Assembly (NCBI GenBank): GCA_026874595.1
Contig: CM049309.1
Span: 4,254,076 to 4,318,075, forward strand
Source: Sipunculus nudus
Taxonomy: Eukaryota > Annelida > Sipuncula > Golfingiida > Sipunculidae
Length of the DNA: 64,000 nucleotides
Reading direction: 5' to 3'
The stretch's first letter is position 1. Each line of letters begins with the position of its first letter. Positions 37,380-49,904 of this stretch are shown piece by piece. Below the pieces are notes generated by a model, which made no database searches, was not told the DNA's origin, and saw only the letters and a list, made by a program, of their open reading frames with translations. The position numbers and the translations under genes were made by a program.

Positions 37380-38280
37380 TCAGTGCAGCCAAGTATAGAT
37401 CTGATACCTCCGTTGTATACAAGACATGTAGGCCTACTTGAAAAGTAATGACCCAGCATTGAAGCATTAAACCTGGTGTATAACCTTTGCACAGGTTCGC
37501 ATTAGGCCTGTAGGCCTTGGGTTTTTTTGTTTGTTTTTGTTTTTTATTTCTATGTTTAAGTGTGAAAGAGCAATCATGAACGCAATCAGACAAGAACCAC
37601 ACACTTTCAAAATTCTCGAATCGGCTGCCTCACGAATATAGGCCCTTGGCATCCAATGACGTCATTTTCGGCGTTTGGATACCATATTCCACGAAAAACG
37701 GGCTAGCTACAGTTTTGGTACGACATTGCTACTAAACTTCGACTTTAATTATAAGTAACCGAACATCTGCACATACGTATATCTAAAATTGGTTATACAG
37801 GCTATTATTCTAACATAATCGTAGTTCGGTTGTAGCTGATCGTGATGTGATTGGTGTTTAACCTCTGCCAAACGCTACAAAGTTACACAAAACACCAATA
37901 ACCACCTAACGGTGATGTGCCGATTAATCGATTAAATCCATGACTGGTCGTTTTCTTTCAAAATCGATTAAAACGAATGAATTTTTGTAATATTGATTAA
38001 AAATTGTAATATATGCACATGCAAAGAATTGTATCATGTCATAGATATATGAACACAAAGTAACGAACAGCATCAAAACAGAACCCTGCTTAGCCAACAA
38101 TAGTCCGACGCATGTCGACCTTGGATGCGGGTGGACTGATGGTTTCATTATGAATACCGTCGTACATGTCAGACTATTTAGAGTTTTATTCGATAGGTAC
38201 TGGTATACAGCAAATTTTAAGGTATATAGAAAGTTAATAATAGTCTTTAATAAAAGTCGTTTTTATTTTTCAATCATCGA
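37380..38280. other. Low-copy AT-rich DNA, no gene seen
   Basis: Short open frames only, with a T/G-rich run at 37520-37550. Confidence 0.5.
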
Positions 38281-38282
38281 TT

Positions 38283-38536
38283 ATGATTTTAAAACCAATT
38301 TCTACCACTACCACCTACGGACCGTCTGCGGTATGCCATGGTTCAGCTACGATGATACAAGAATATCTACAATATTTGCCGAGTCTTTAAAACACCGCTG
38401 TGGACATCATGAGGAATCCTACCCCGAGTTGCCGATTCGAATAGAATCGGCTGCTAGTTCCCATAAATGGGAACCATGCTTTTACGTCCAAATGTGTGAC
38501 GAAGCAGGCTACATAGACGTAAATTCAGTTTTTTAA
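38283..38536 (+). CDS. Weak open frame containing two strong hairpins
   Basis: The last 84 codons of an open frame ending at 38536 have mixed, protein-like composition (HRCGHHEESYPELPIRIESA and WEPCFYVQMCDEAGYIDV). The AT-rich upstream part of the frame does not. No family is recognised. Two perfect inverted repeats lie inside: GCCGATTC/GAATCGGC at 38431-38451 and GTTCCCAT/ATGGGAAC at 38457-38474. The frame ends 20 bp before an LTR-like unit on the opposite strand. It may be a fragment of a mobile element or a chance frame. Confidence 0.18.
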
Positions 38537-38556
38537 TCACTCGAGTATAGGAGTTA

Positions 38557-39340
38557 TTACGGAACCTAATATAAACAGATCACGTATGCGTGATGAACAC
38601 AAATTTTGTAATGGAGATTAAAAAATCAGATTCTGTAACACTAGGCAGCGTGAAATGTCTAGGGGAATGGATAAAGAAGTCAGTGGGTTTTTTTGTTAAC
38701 AAATAACTATAATTTATTTTTAAAACAACCCCAACATTACAGTACACTAAATCAATACAATTACACAATACAATAACAGTATAACATCAAATCAATATAA
38801 TCACACAGCCTAATAAACAAAGTGCACATTACCCGCTACCACCACCGCCACAGCGACAAGTTCTTTAAATGTATACTCTCGGAAAATAACAGTCCAATAT
38901 AAAGCTCTTGTAACAAGCCAGAAATCAAACCTGAGGCAGGCAGCATTAAATTGTATAGAGTTAGTAAAAGTAGAATCCCTGAAATTACTGTATAATCGGA
39001 TAAGTCCCGCTCCTCTGCGTCCGCTGGAATATTCTTTAACCTTTCTCTCGGTTTTTAAAACACAGCCCCCTATTTATAACTTCTCGCCCCAAGCCGAGAA
39101 TTTTTCACTTCTCGAACAGTCTAAAGAATCCAACACAACACACAGTAAACACGCGTTACAGGAATCATCTAGAAAAAAACATCGCTGTGTCTCAACATAT
39201 TAGGGTTCACACGTGAGCTCGGCCAGGCGAGAAAGCCCCAAGCTACCATGTCAACGAGAGTTCAACCAGTACGGATTAAACAGAGAATGCAATACGCGGC
39301 CAGACACGGGCGCTACAACACGAGTTACGCCCGTGTCACA
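38557..39340 (-). mobile_element. LTR-like unit, copy 1
   Basis: Read on the minus strand, it starts TGTGACACGGGCG at 39340. A hairpin follows (ACGGGCG with CGCCCGT), then a TATA box TATAAATAGGGGGCTGTG (39078), a polyA signal AATAAA (38718), TTGTTAACA (38694-38702), a hairpin ATCACGCATACGTGAT, and TTAGGTTCCGTAA (38557). The same order of signals occurs on the plus strand at 54580-55284. Promoter plus polyA signal inside one repeated unit indicates an LTR or comparable retroelement terminal repeat. No matching target duplication and no gag/pol is seen next to it, so it looks like a solo unit. Confidence 0.6.
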
Positions 39341-41340
39341 CAATAAAAAGGTCACCTGTATAAGAGTATATATATAAAATAAGATATCTTTTCATTTCGG
39401 CATTTACCTATGAGAGATATCTGGACTCGGGTATTAAGGTAATTGTCTTTCCTGCATTTCGCATATCTGGTTGTTTCTCAGATTTATGCGTTGTCATGCT
39501 AAAAAAGGGGGTTTTTATTAAATGCTTAATACCCGCTAGTTTTCTGTTACAAATGTATTAAAATAAATGATTAATAATTAACTAATTATAATCACAGTAA
39601 AATGCTCAAGGAATCTTCGTGTATGTTACACCAGAATAAAAAAAAGACCATACAAATACATCTCGGGTTTATTTTAAAATATCGTGATACATATCCAACG
39701 TCACCCCTAATCCAGCTATATATCGTGATATTTATTTTGAGGCATATCACTTAACTCTAACAGGGGTATAGGTCGCTTACAATCAATATGTTGCTGATTT
39801 TTCATGCATGACATATTACCTGTCTTTATTCTGGATACACCTGTGGTACTATATCTTAAGAAAAAAGACATATATATAGAGAATACAGTATGGATATATG
39901 GTCTCCTTGACAATAATGGAGTTTATGGACGACATTCTCCGCCTGGCCCAGTCTATCCTCATCCCATGCTAACAAACATCGCCCAATGAATCAATAGCAT
40001 CCTCCCCAGAGCTCTTATGTTTGTATTTATATATGTATTTGTATGTGTGTGTGAATGCATGCACGTGTGCGTATATATATGTGTGTATGTACTGATACAT
40101 GATTGTCCAAACGAGACTGCTACGATATATTTCCACCTGAAAGAAATTCCCACAAAATCTTCCTCAAAGGTTATTCGTACCAGGAATAAAAAGCACAGGG
40201 CAAAGAGTAATCAGACCAATGACAGCGGGTTGTCGCGGGTTTTAAATATGGAGCTGGATTAACAACGCGACAATCCCCTCTAATTGGTCTATATCTGAAG
40301 TATTTGCTCTAAACTTTCTATACAAAGTAGCTTTTAACTCGAAGGATATCTGGAATGACTGCAGTCTATCAGCATGCTAGCCATGTGGTTATTTATTACA
40401 ACTATCTGCACCGAAACCTGAACTTTGAATGTGTTGATAGTTTAGGGGTATTTTTCAATAATAAGAAATAATATGAAGGATTAAGAATAAAAATAAGAAG
40501 AAAAACATTTGTACCAGCTACCCGGAACTTTTCGATATGCACTGGGTGTTTTCATACTTAAGAAATTTGATATCATCGGTAGCCAATACTGAATGCTTGT
40601 TAGTAATTATCCGTTACCTTACGGAGTGCACAGAGGCATTGATAAAGTTTGGCATCAAAAGATAACAATCTTGAAACAAAGTAATATAGCTTAAAGACCC
40701 CTCTAAGTTTTTTTTTGCTAAAATACGCTTTGAAAAATGATGTTCAAGAACCAGCTCCTAGTCATATTAGACACGTTAACCCCGAAAGAATTTTATGGAT
40801 TTTTATTAAACCAGCTATGCATGTCAACCATGAAATGTCTTACTTGAGTTTGATACTCAGCAAAAATCCGTGCATATCAAATAAGGTCTGATGACCTGTT
40901 TCTACGACGGGCTTTTTATGGACTCTTGCGATGCGTTTATTATATTCAGTTTGCCTTTCTAAGATAATGATCTTCATAACTTGGATTTTAAACTAAACCC
41001 TATATTTCTTGATTTAGATATACTTAGAGACACACTGTGTTTCACATAGTGTGTTACTCTGTGTTACGTGTACTTTTGGGATGGGTTTTGCTATTATCTT
41101 ACCGACATAATGCAATACAGGGCACTGGTAAGCTATAGCTCCCCACTTATATCATCCTTCCTGGAGTATGTACCAGCCATCACACAGTAACATCTTTCCG
41201 AAATCATGCGATTTTTTGCAAAAATTCGAACATTTTAAAATTCACACATTTATTCAATATGACATGTAAACTTTCAAATATTTGACACTTTCTTCATACA
41301 ACACTTGGTGCAATTTTTCCGTCATTTTCCAGAGTGGAAT
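39341..41340. other. Low-copy DNA, no gene seen
   Basis: A TG/TA-rich low-complexity patch lies at 40017-40095. The remainder is AT-rich with no supported feature. Confidence 0.5.
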
Positions 41341-41343
41341 CAT

Positions 41344-41604
41344 TTAAGCTAGATCGATAGTTATGCCTTTGGCATTTTCCGGTCCATGATTTAGTAATCC
41401 CGAAGTATTTCCATTTACAGAACCAAATGTACACCATGCTCTCATTAGCATTATAAGAACATTATATACTAAACTATCTTTTGAATATGTTGTTGTTAGC
41501 TTTTGTATGAATTGCGGAATTATTGCAATTTGGAGAAAGATTTGTAAACTAAGCTGTGCAGTGGTAAACGTTATGAATATATTCATAGTTATAATACATA
41601 TCAC
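41344..41604 (-). CDS. Weak open frame, product unknown
   Basis: An 86-codon ATG frame begins with a hydrophobic stretch (IITMNIFITFTTAQLSLQIF). It ends in a polar, protein-like tail (SVNGNTSGLLNHGPENAKG). There is no clear splice signal, domain or polyA context. The local DNA is AT-rich, so hydrophobic codons are expected by chance. It is listed because the tail is less AT-driven than neighbouring frames. Confidence 0.12.
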   Translation of the reverse strand: MICIITMNIFITFTTAQLSLQIFLQIAIIPQFIQKLTTTYSKDSLVYNVLIMLMRAWCTFGSVNGNTSGLLNHGPENAKGITIDLA

Positions 41605-41609
41605 TGATT

Positions 41610-43100
41610 GGGTACATGTTGTTATTACATATGGTTTGTATGGTCCTTGCGGCTAGTGATTATAAGCACCATAGTCTGATCCTCCAAATGGTAAATTTGG
41701 GTTTATGGTTATGATAAAGCCTCCCCATGAGAGGATGGGAGAATCAGGGCTTCTTGAGCTTATTTCTAAATCAAATTTTACACCGAGATTTTTAATGTTG
41801 GTTCCTGAGGTCCCGAAGTGAAAAACCACCGATCACAATTTTTCTATTTTTTTCTCCTAACTGCTACCCGTGTTTGCGCTAGAGTCTTGAGTCTCTGAGT
41901 GTCTTGCGTGATACAGTTGCACCTGGTATCTTCTTTGAACTTGTCTTAAGGTTGTACACTCAATATAGCATTTATATAACCCATTATTGCTCAGTTTTTT
42001 TATTTTTTTTGGGGGGGGGGGTGTAAGAGACTCCATTATTGATCGTCAGGCAAACATTAAAATTTGATATGAAATTATCACTTTACGACATTTGAGACTC
42101 TCACGAAGTAACGGTGTTGCAAGTCGTCTTTTGCTGACGTATTATGTTATCGATGGTACAAACAGTAACCAACATCAAATCAACATATTTTCAACATATT
42201 GTAACAGAAAAAGCTAATTTCTCAAACTTTTTTTCATCTGTGTTGGTCCTCATGTGTAGTTGGTCCCTATCTGGTTAAAGCTGGAAATAAAAAATGTGCA
42301 ATTATAATTCCGGATATCTGTCGTTCTAAAATTGAAAACTGGTTCTTGTCACAGACGGAAAACCTGTTTCATGCCCATGAGTAAATAACTTTATCGCTTT
42401 TTATTGATCAATCGCTATATAACACCATTTCCGTTAAATTTCTGTTAAATTAAAAAGCAATATGTCATATTTGTATTCATTTTTATTTATCTCACAACAT
42501 TTTGAAATACTTGATTGATTATTTATATACGGCGGTTTAGCCTTGGTCCTGGAGATGTGTGATTTTTTATAGAAGGTTTGCTCCGGTTAGGGCTGGTGGC
42601 TAAACTTCTGTGTTTCTGTAAATTTAGTTGACTCCCAAATGTAAACCAATGAAACATGTATGCCCCCACTTGGACAAGTATGGCTTATCTAGCATCCTAG
42701 CTAGCGTAGACGGGAAACACGTCTCGTACGACCATCCTAACGTATAAATAAAGAAGAATATTGATCTAAGAAGTAGAGCCGACCTTTAGCTACCTAACTC
42801 CGGCATGCTTTTCCCCTAAAAGACCATTAATCACAAAGGCAAGGCCGGGCCACGGATATGAATCTGGACGGAATTTTTCCATTCCAATCTTCGTGCGAAG
42901 AAAGGGGAAACAGCAACGAATGTTAAGAGTACGGGGGTCCCAGGTTAACCTTGCTTTGCTTCAGGGCAAACATATGTTTCTTTCTTTGTTTTTACACGAC
43001 AAGACAGTTCCCTAGGGCGCGTGAATTAGATGGCAGGGCATGTTCGACTCAGTAATCAGGGGTAAGCAATAAAGTAGCGTCCAAATTTTCAGCGGACAAT
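41610..43100. other. Low-copy DNA with G run
   Basis: A G run lies at 42011-42021. No supported gene. Confidence 0.5.
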
Positions 43101-43117
43101 AAAGTTTTTGTATACAT

Positions 43118-43348
43118 TTGGCGGTCCCGCCTTTGAACCAACGCGGACCACACGTCTGTTGCTCAGGCCTCGCCGGATATGGGGATACCTATTCTGCAGA
43201 GAAAAAAACGCAGCAACTCGAATGTCTCCTAGCTACAGAAGCTGGAAACGGAAAGGCCGTTCACTTTACTCCCGCACAGATGAGACCCAAGATAGTCACC
43301 AACAAAGGGAATGTGACATTGCCCTTAGCCATTAGCCCAGTGTCGTAA
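43118..43348 (+). CDS. Candidate coding exon, product unknown
   Basis: An open frame of about 76 codons ends in TAA at 43348. It has balanced, protein-like composition (LECLLATEAGNGKAVHFTPA, then MRPKIVTNKGNVTLPLAISP). A TTTTCAG at 43086-43092 could be an acceptor, giving a terminal exon. A second frame over the same bases is also open, and there is no ATG at the start of this one. The GC content is higher than in the surrounding AT-rich DNA. No domain is recognised. It could be an exon of an unseen gene, a gene remnant, or chance. Confidence 0.2.
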   Translation: MAVPPLNQRGPHVCCSGLAGYGDTYSAEKKTQQLECLLATEAGNGKAVHFTPAQMRPKIVTNKGNVTLPLAISPVS

Positions 43349-43575
43349 AGATCTGACGCCCCATGCGGTGTCGCGGAATTTCTGATCATGACTTTACACA
43401 TGAAGTTTGCAACTTCTAAAGTCCTTTGAAGTTCTTTTGATTAAGGAATGTCTCTCCGATAAGTTCTACAGCAACATATTATTTCATTATAAATTTATTA
43501 CTGATAGCAATTATATAATGATAAATATGCCATTTAACATATGCGTATATAACATATATATTAATACTAGTAGTA

Positions 43576-43576
<1 letters not shown>

Positions 43577-43615
<39 letters not shown>

Positions 43616-43670
43616 GCTAATAATGATTGTAATAAAAATAATAATATAAAAAAAATAATAATAATACTCT
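43577..43670. repeat. (AAT)n microsatellite
   Basis: A pure AAT tract at 43577-43612 and a second shorter one after 43648. Confidence 0.95.
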
Positions 43671-43739
43671 TTAAAAAGACAAATATATTTTATACATTGA
43701 GATTATGATATATATTTGATTTTGAAATATACATTGTGG

Positions 43740-46700
43740 CATGGCGCCGGAATCAATAGGAATGCCAGATATAGGGGAGGTTAGGGAGTTAATAAAATAA
43801 TCTTCGCTGGATCAGACCAAAACCATTTTTACACGGAGTGGCCATCTGTGTTGATTCCTTGGGTAACCAGATTAAGCAGCAATGGTGGAAATAATGGCAG
43901 TAGTAATCGAATAAACGCGGTATTCCATCACTCTATGTGGTTAATTTACAAAGTGTTCTATCCACAAGCAAGTTGATTAAAGAACGCTGTCACAGTCGGG
44001 AGACTTCGAGACATGCGTCATTTGTCCGCCATGTTAAATGTTCCGACCGTTAGATGTACGACATTATTGCACAGGCTGCGCCGTGCCCCTTCAGAAGGAC
44101 TCTCCACTCAACCTATCTAGTTAAGTACGCGGAGAGTGATGCCAATTTCAGCAAAAGAGCATCTTTCTCCGTTGATTAACGTTGCTTCCGCTGAATTCAG
44201 AATGATGGACCCTGAACCCGCGGGCACCGGAGACCCCGCATTTCTCTGACATTAACTTCACGGGTCAAGGGGATGTTTACCATGGGTAGGCAGTGGAGTA
44301 TATCAGCAAAGCTAACAGGACAGCAAAAAACATTAATCAGACACTTGATTGAATACTGTTTGAGAACTTGATGAGCCAGTTCGGTACGGATTGTTCAGCC
44401 ATTAGCGCTAACTAGGCTGAAGAGTTACGCGCTGCTTGTCCAAAATGACTATAGAGTCACTCACTGCCTTGTAACTTAAGCGTTTGACCCTGAAACTAAA
44501 TCACATGTACCTAGCGAAGCCTGTACATAAGCTGTAGCTTCAAATCCATGCAATTTGAGAGTAGGGGGGAATGAGCATTGATGCATTAACCACCATATGA
44601 GGCTTTAACCCAGAGAGCGCGTTGATCGGATCTGGTGTGCTTGAAGCCAATTCAAAGGCTGGTCAACAGCCGAGCACGGAAAATATAATAAGCAGGATAA
44701 CTCAGTGAAAGAGTTATTTGATGAAATGACAGCCCTGCTTCCGTGGCTGTTGCAGTCAGACTACAGGAAGGTATTTAGATATGAACTGGGTAGCGATGAG
44801 ATCCAATATGCATCAGAAGACATTTGACAAGTTTACGAACAACGCACGTTTTACTGCTCAAAGTTCCTATTATGCGGTTCTTTGAAGATACTTGTTATGC
44901 GGAGCAGGCCTGTTGGTTTTTATGGAACACGTATTTTCAGTGGACGCGATCGTAAATTGTTAATAGTTTTTAAAATCTAAATATTGAAAATGATCCATCA
45001 GAGGGAAAACACTATATATATATCGAAAGACGTGCCTGACAACTCTATATTATTAGCTTGAATTAAACTTTTCTTACCTTTTTAATATTTCTTCATAAGT
45101 AAGGAAACCGTAGGATGAAAATTTACTGCGAACGTTAGCTTAATTTGTAATCGTGTTTGCGCGTACTAGGATAAAAAAAGTCATGGTTTGACAATCCAAA
45201 AGTGTGAGTTACACCCGGGGGACACATCAAAAGACGACGTGTTCATTAATATTAAACACCCGACAACTAATCACCCCTCGCCGTCAGTCAAAAAGTCACC
45301 CGCTACCACAAGCCATAGGAGTGGATTCCTAATTAGACGAGGGACTTAATATTCCCAGGAAAGTATAAGGGCTAGCTCCTTCTTAGGCCTTCCCTGTATT
45401 GTAATGCATTGTACTCTTTCCAATGGGAATTCCATCACACACCGTTCAAATATAATTTAATTATTCTTCTAAAGATTTTTTTTGGGTCAGATATAATGCG
45501 TAAGAACATGCAACATTTGATTGATAAAGTCGTTTCATACTTGTATCACTTATATTTTAATAAAAGTTTTTAATAATATTACTTTAATAATTATAGATTT
45601 TCCTTTAAGTTTAAATTTGGTTGTGTATCTTTACAGTAACTTCCTTCTTAACTCGATTAACTAAACCTGTAATTTTTAGTTTGTCCATTAAGTCAAATTA
45701 CTTGTATTTTGGATAATGAAATTACGTTGGTTATATTCAAACATAATGGAATAAACGTTACAGGCAACCTGTAAAATCGGATTTTCAGTCAATTTGTAAA
45801 GTGATAGCGCAGAATAAAAAAGGGTATCTAAATCGATTTTATTCAATCAAGTATTCAAAGCAGGACAAATCTTTTTCACTGTTCATCTGGTGTGACACAG
45901 AGTATATATGCTAAAATATCCAACAAAACACTTGTATCACCAAAGAATAACTGCGGGGACAATATGAAGTATTACCAAGTCTATACCACTAACAGCTACG
46001 TGAATATAAGTGAATAAAAGGTAACTGCGAGAAAAACCAATTAGTCGAGCAAGGGGAGTTGCGGGGACAGACAAATCTTCATTCTCGCATCATATTAGCA
46101 GAAAATATACCAAGGGAGGGCCTACTTTCAGTTATAAATGGAATGCTAATTAAACATTATTGGTCATACAGGCAATCGAGTCGGCTCAGAACTCCCGAGT
46201 GGATTGAAAAGGCTGGGAAATGAATAGGGATGAGTCTGAAAGATTATTAAGCTCAATGGTCCCAGACGACCTACGTAAGGTGGCAAGCCTCTGAAATCAA
46301 GGCGCCTGGAAACAAAAAGGACGCTGAATTTATCTGGCTGAAGCAGCTGATATCAGCTCAGTTTAAAGCTAGAGGGATTTCCTATGCGGAAATGCTGTCG
46401 AAAAAATGTGGGCGCCATAACTAGCGCCAGGAAAGTAAGATTTTGAGATGCAAAATGAGAGATAGTTTAGAAGGAAACGGGCTGCAGGGATCGTATTCCG
46501 TATACCAGAAGGGGCTTGGTCATAATACTATCAAATCATTACGTATCGGGTGTACATTTAGACTACGGGGCTGCATTTCAAAGTGATTTTTCTGATTTTT
46601 AAGTACATTTTAACATCCTTTGCCTAGAGACCATATGTGTATTTTTTACTACAGAATCGAAGCCACTACTCTAATTTGCCGAGAATGTTTTGTTTTTATT

Positions 46701-47050
46701 TTTATAGAATAAATTGAAAGGTTACCTTGGTCGAAGACGGAACTGAAATTACGTTACTGGCAAAAAAAATATAAAACAAAAGAAATTAAAAAGGATATGG
46801 CCCAAATAGGTTCTCCCAGTGCATGAAAAATTCAGCATGCTAAATCAACAGCAGCCACAGTACCTCTGATGGTACAACTTTAATGACATTCTCCGGTATA
46901 ATTTAATCTTCCCCTGCGGGGAGGGCAGACTTCAGAGCCTGATGAGTTTAGGTCTTCAGGTCTCCCTGAATGCAAAACCATTAAAGAGAGTTTTTTTTGC
47001 TGTTCATTACACTAGATTAGCAATACAGCTGACGTTCCGAATCTGACCTT
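43740..47050. other. Low-copy DNA, no gene seen
   Basis: Repeat-poor. Contains GTTGATTAACG (44171-44182, HNF1-like), ATGCTAATTAAAC (46142-46155) and a perfect palindrome AGCTGATATCAGCT near 46347. These are suggestive of regulatory DNA but not sufficient to call a site. Confidence 0.4.
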
Positions 47051-47056
47051 TAGTCT

Positions 47057-47155
47057 GAGTAATAGTCACAGATGACCTTGACCTATTTTTTACAGAGTAA
47101 TAGTCACAGATGACTTTGACCTATTTTTACCTTGACCTAATTTTCAAGGTCGCCT
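47057..47155. promoter_or_regulatory. Cluster of nuclear-receptor-like half sites
   Basis: A 38-bp near-duplication (47057 and 47095) contains TGACCTTGACCT and TGACTTTGACCT. CCTTGACCT and CAAGGTCG follow. TGACCT/AGGTCA are nuclear-receptor half sites, and TCAAGGTCA is the extended ERR/NR5A form. This is sequence only, with no functional evidence. The motif could also belong to a repeat. Confidence 0.3.
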
Positions 47156-47159
47156 GGTA

Positions 47160-48030
47160 CTTCACTTATATTGTCGCTCTGTTGCGGGCGAAGGGGGAGG
47201 GAGGGTTCCCACGACCAAATGACGATTACAGAACTCTTAGTATGATAAAACCATGGATCATTATTAAATATAATGATTTAAAAGATTTTTAACGGATAGG
47301 TCTTTTGTCTGAAGATGACAGTATCTATCAAATGGACATGAGAATTACCATATGTTAAAATATATGATTTTTAAAATTTGGTAAAGTTTTGGTGTATGTT
47401 CTCTAACAATCCTGAAGTCTTAATTTTGTATTTGAAACATAAAAACAAATCTTCATATTTCAATAATTTTTAAGGGATCGACCCGAGTTGTGTCCGACCC
47501 CTTGGACAAAATGTTTATTATTAACTTATATGAAAGTCCTAAATACACGCCTTGGTAGACATTCATATCGGCCCTCTAGGCCTACTTGAATCGAGACACA
47601 AAGCTTACAGAAAAAAACATTTCAACTTCCATCCATTCTACAGCTTCGATATCATGTTAAACAATCAATGATCTTTTATTAGGCAATGATTGATGAAATA
47701 AACGTATCCTTGCAAGTAATCCTTGAGAGACATATGATATGAAATTAAACACACAAGTAAGGGGGGGTTACCAATTTGCTGAGTTTTGACTTCTTTTTTC
47801 AGGCGTTTTTAAGTTAGAAAATACACAAATATATCTAATGATTGACTTGGTCTATTTTAAGTGACAGCGTATCTACAGATGATGAGGGTGAAGAAAATAT
47901 TTGCATCCTCCGCGAGGCTTACAGTTCGGTTGACGACATTACAAAGCATACCACTCTGAAAGGTCGATAGACTTTCTTATGTCAGAGATGCAAAACGCCA
48001 CTGGTTTTCTTGATCTGTTGCGTACATACG
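47160..48030. other. AT-rich DNA, no gene seen
   Basis: No supported feature. Confidence 0.5.
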
Positions 48031-48035
48031 CTTTT

Positions 48036-49030
48036 TATGCCCCCGCCACAAAGTAGCCGGGGCATATAGTTTTACCCATGTCCGTCCTTCCGTTATTCCG
48101 AAATCAAACAGTTGTACGGACTTTTTTTCGCAATGCCTGCAGATATTGGCCTGATTCTTGGTGTGTTGGCAGAGATGGACCAGTTACAGATCCAGTTCGC
48201 GTTTCGTCTCGGTTGACCTACTTTTGACCGTTTTACGGCTCCTGAATATAGAAAATTTCATGAAAATATGAACTTTCATGACAAATACACATGTACGGAC
48301 TTTTCTTCGCAATGCCTGCAGATATTGGCCTGATTTTTGTCGTGTGGGCAGATAATGACCAGTTACAGATCGAGTTCACGTTTTGTCCCAGTAGACCTAC
48401 TTTTGACCGTTTGACGGTGCTCTAACATAGAAATTTCATAAAAAAAAGTGCAAATGTACGGACTTTTTTTCGCAGTGCCTGCAGATACGGGCTTGATTTT
48501 TGGTGTGTAGGCAGATAATGACCAGTTACAGATCGAGTTCTTGTTTTGTCCCAGTTGACCTACTTTTGACCATTTGACTGCTCCTGAACATAGAAAATTT
48601 CATGAAAATAGAAATTTTCATAACAAATGCATATGTACGGACTTTTTCTCCTCAATGCCTGCAGATAACACCCTGATTTTTTATGTGTGGGCAGATAATG
48701 ACCAGTTACAGATCGAGTTCGCGTTTCGTCCCGGTTGACCTGCTTTTGATTGTTTTACAGCTCCTATACATAGAAAATTTCATGAAAGACAGAATTTTTT
48801 ATGGAAAATGCACATGTATGGACTTTTTTTCACAATGCCTGCAGATACTGGCCTGATTTTTGGTGTGTTGCTTGATAATGACCCGTTACAGATCGAGTTT
48901 GCATTTTGCCCTTGTTGACCTACTTTTGACCATACGACACCTCCTGAACTTAAAAAATTTTTCAAAATTTAACAAATGTTTCTAATTTGCCCCAGGATGG
49001 GGCATTCGTGTCGTTCCGACACATCTAGTT
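48036..49030. mobile_element. Hairpin / 5 x ~180-bp array / hairpin element
   Basis: The left end has a hairpin TATGCCCC...GGGGCATA (48036-48066). The right end has two hairpins, TGCCCCAGGATGGGGCA (48988-49004) and GTGTCGTTCCGACAC (49008-49022). Between them a unit containing CAATGCCTGCAGAT recurs at 48131, 48310, 48473, 48653 and 48833, with spacings 179, 163, 180 and 180. Each unit continues with GACCAGTTACAGATCGAGTT and GACCTACTTTTGACC. No coding frame. The layout matches non-autonomous tandem-core elements known from bivalves (pearl-type, related to Helentrons). That class call is inference. Confidence 0.75.
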
Positions 49031-49660
49031 TCTTTGTGTGTTAGTTATAAATTGGACGCCCTTAATGATATAGTATGTAATTTTCTACACACCTTTTCTT
49101 CAATCTTCAACGGAGGTGTACAAACAAGGGTGGGGGCACACACACACTTACACAGACAAACATATAATTGCAAAAATTAAGGGGATGGTCAATGTATAAC
49201 GTGTGAATATTTTTTTTTTGGAATATATGGAATTCATTCAGTCCTATATCTAACAATATTCAACTGTTCCCGCCAAAACTAACCTCTGAATGTCCCTGAT
49301 AAACGTTGTGCTTACCCGTGCATTTAATGCATCTAGTCATCTGAGAGGGAGCTTTCAGGCACCATGTATATTAATGCTCTTCTCCATGATGTGAAATCTA
49401 TATCAATAAAAATTATTAATAATTAAATCAGCAGAACATCCTTTTATCATTTCAGCCATATTCTACTTTATTCTAGCATATAAAGACGGCAATGATTTTT
49501 TTTTTTTCTCTCATGGACGAAGCTATTAATTTTGAGCTTCCCAAGATCGCCCAGTCCAGGGACTCTAGTTCAGCTCTGGCACTTTCGAGCGGAATATTTA
49601 TTGCATTTCATTTTCACAAATACAAAAAAAATGTTTTCTCGAAAGAATGAATGTTATCCC
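49031..49660. other. AT-rich DNA, no gene seen
   Basis: A CA-rich patch lies at 49138-49160 and T runs lie at 49212 and 49497. No supported feature. Confidence 0.5.
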
Positions 49661-49689
49661 TTGAAACCTACTCCCGTGGCCCCATCAAC

Positions 49690-49900
49690 ACAATAAAGAT
49701 GTTTACATTCAGCGGAACAAGCGAGAGAGCTCTGCGGCGCGAGTACGTCTGATATGACGGACGCGTTTCCTGATTTGGCGGGATTGCCGGGTCACGTGAT
49801 CGTGTTCGCGCATTCATTTGCTGGTGTGCTGCCCGTTGCGTTGTGTATGTAGTTTCACGGCTCACGTACAGTGACTGAAAGAACTTACTGATACACATTG
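49690..49900. promoter_or_regulatory. CpG-rich patch with GTCACGTGATC
   Basis: CpG density is well above the flanks, with a palindromic E-box-type GGTCACGTGATC at 49791-49802 (USF/MITF-like). It could be a promoter or enhancer. No transcription start can be placed. A minus-strand frame here is not convincing. Confidence 0.2.
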
Positions 49901-49904
49901 ATGG

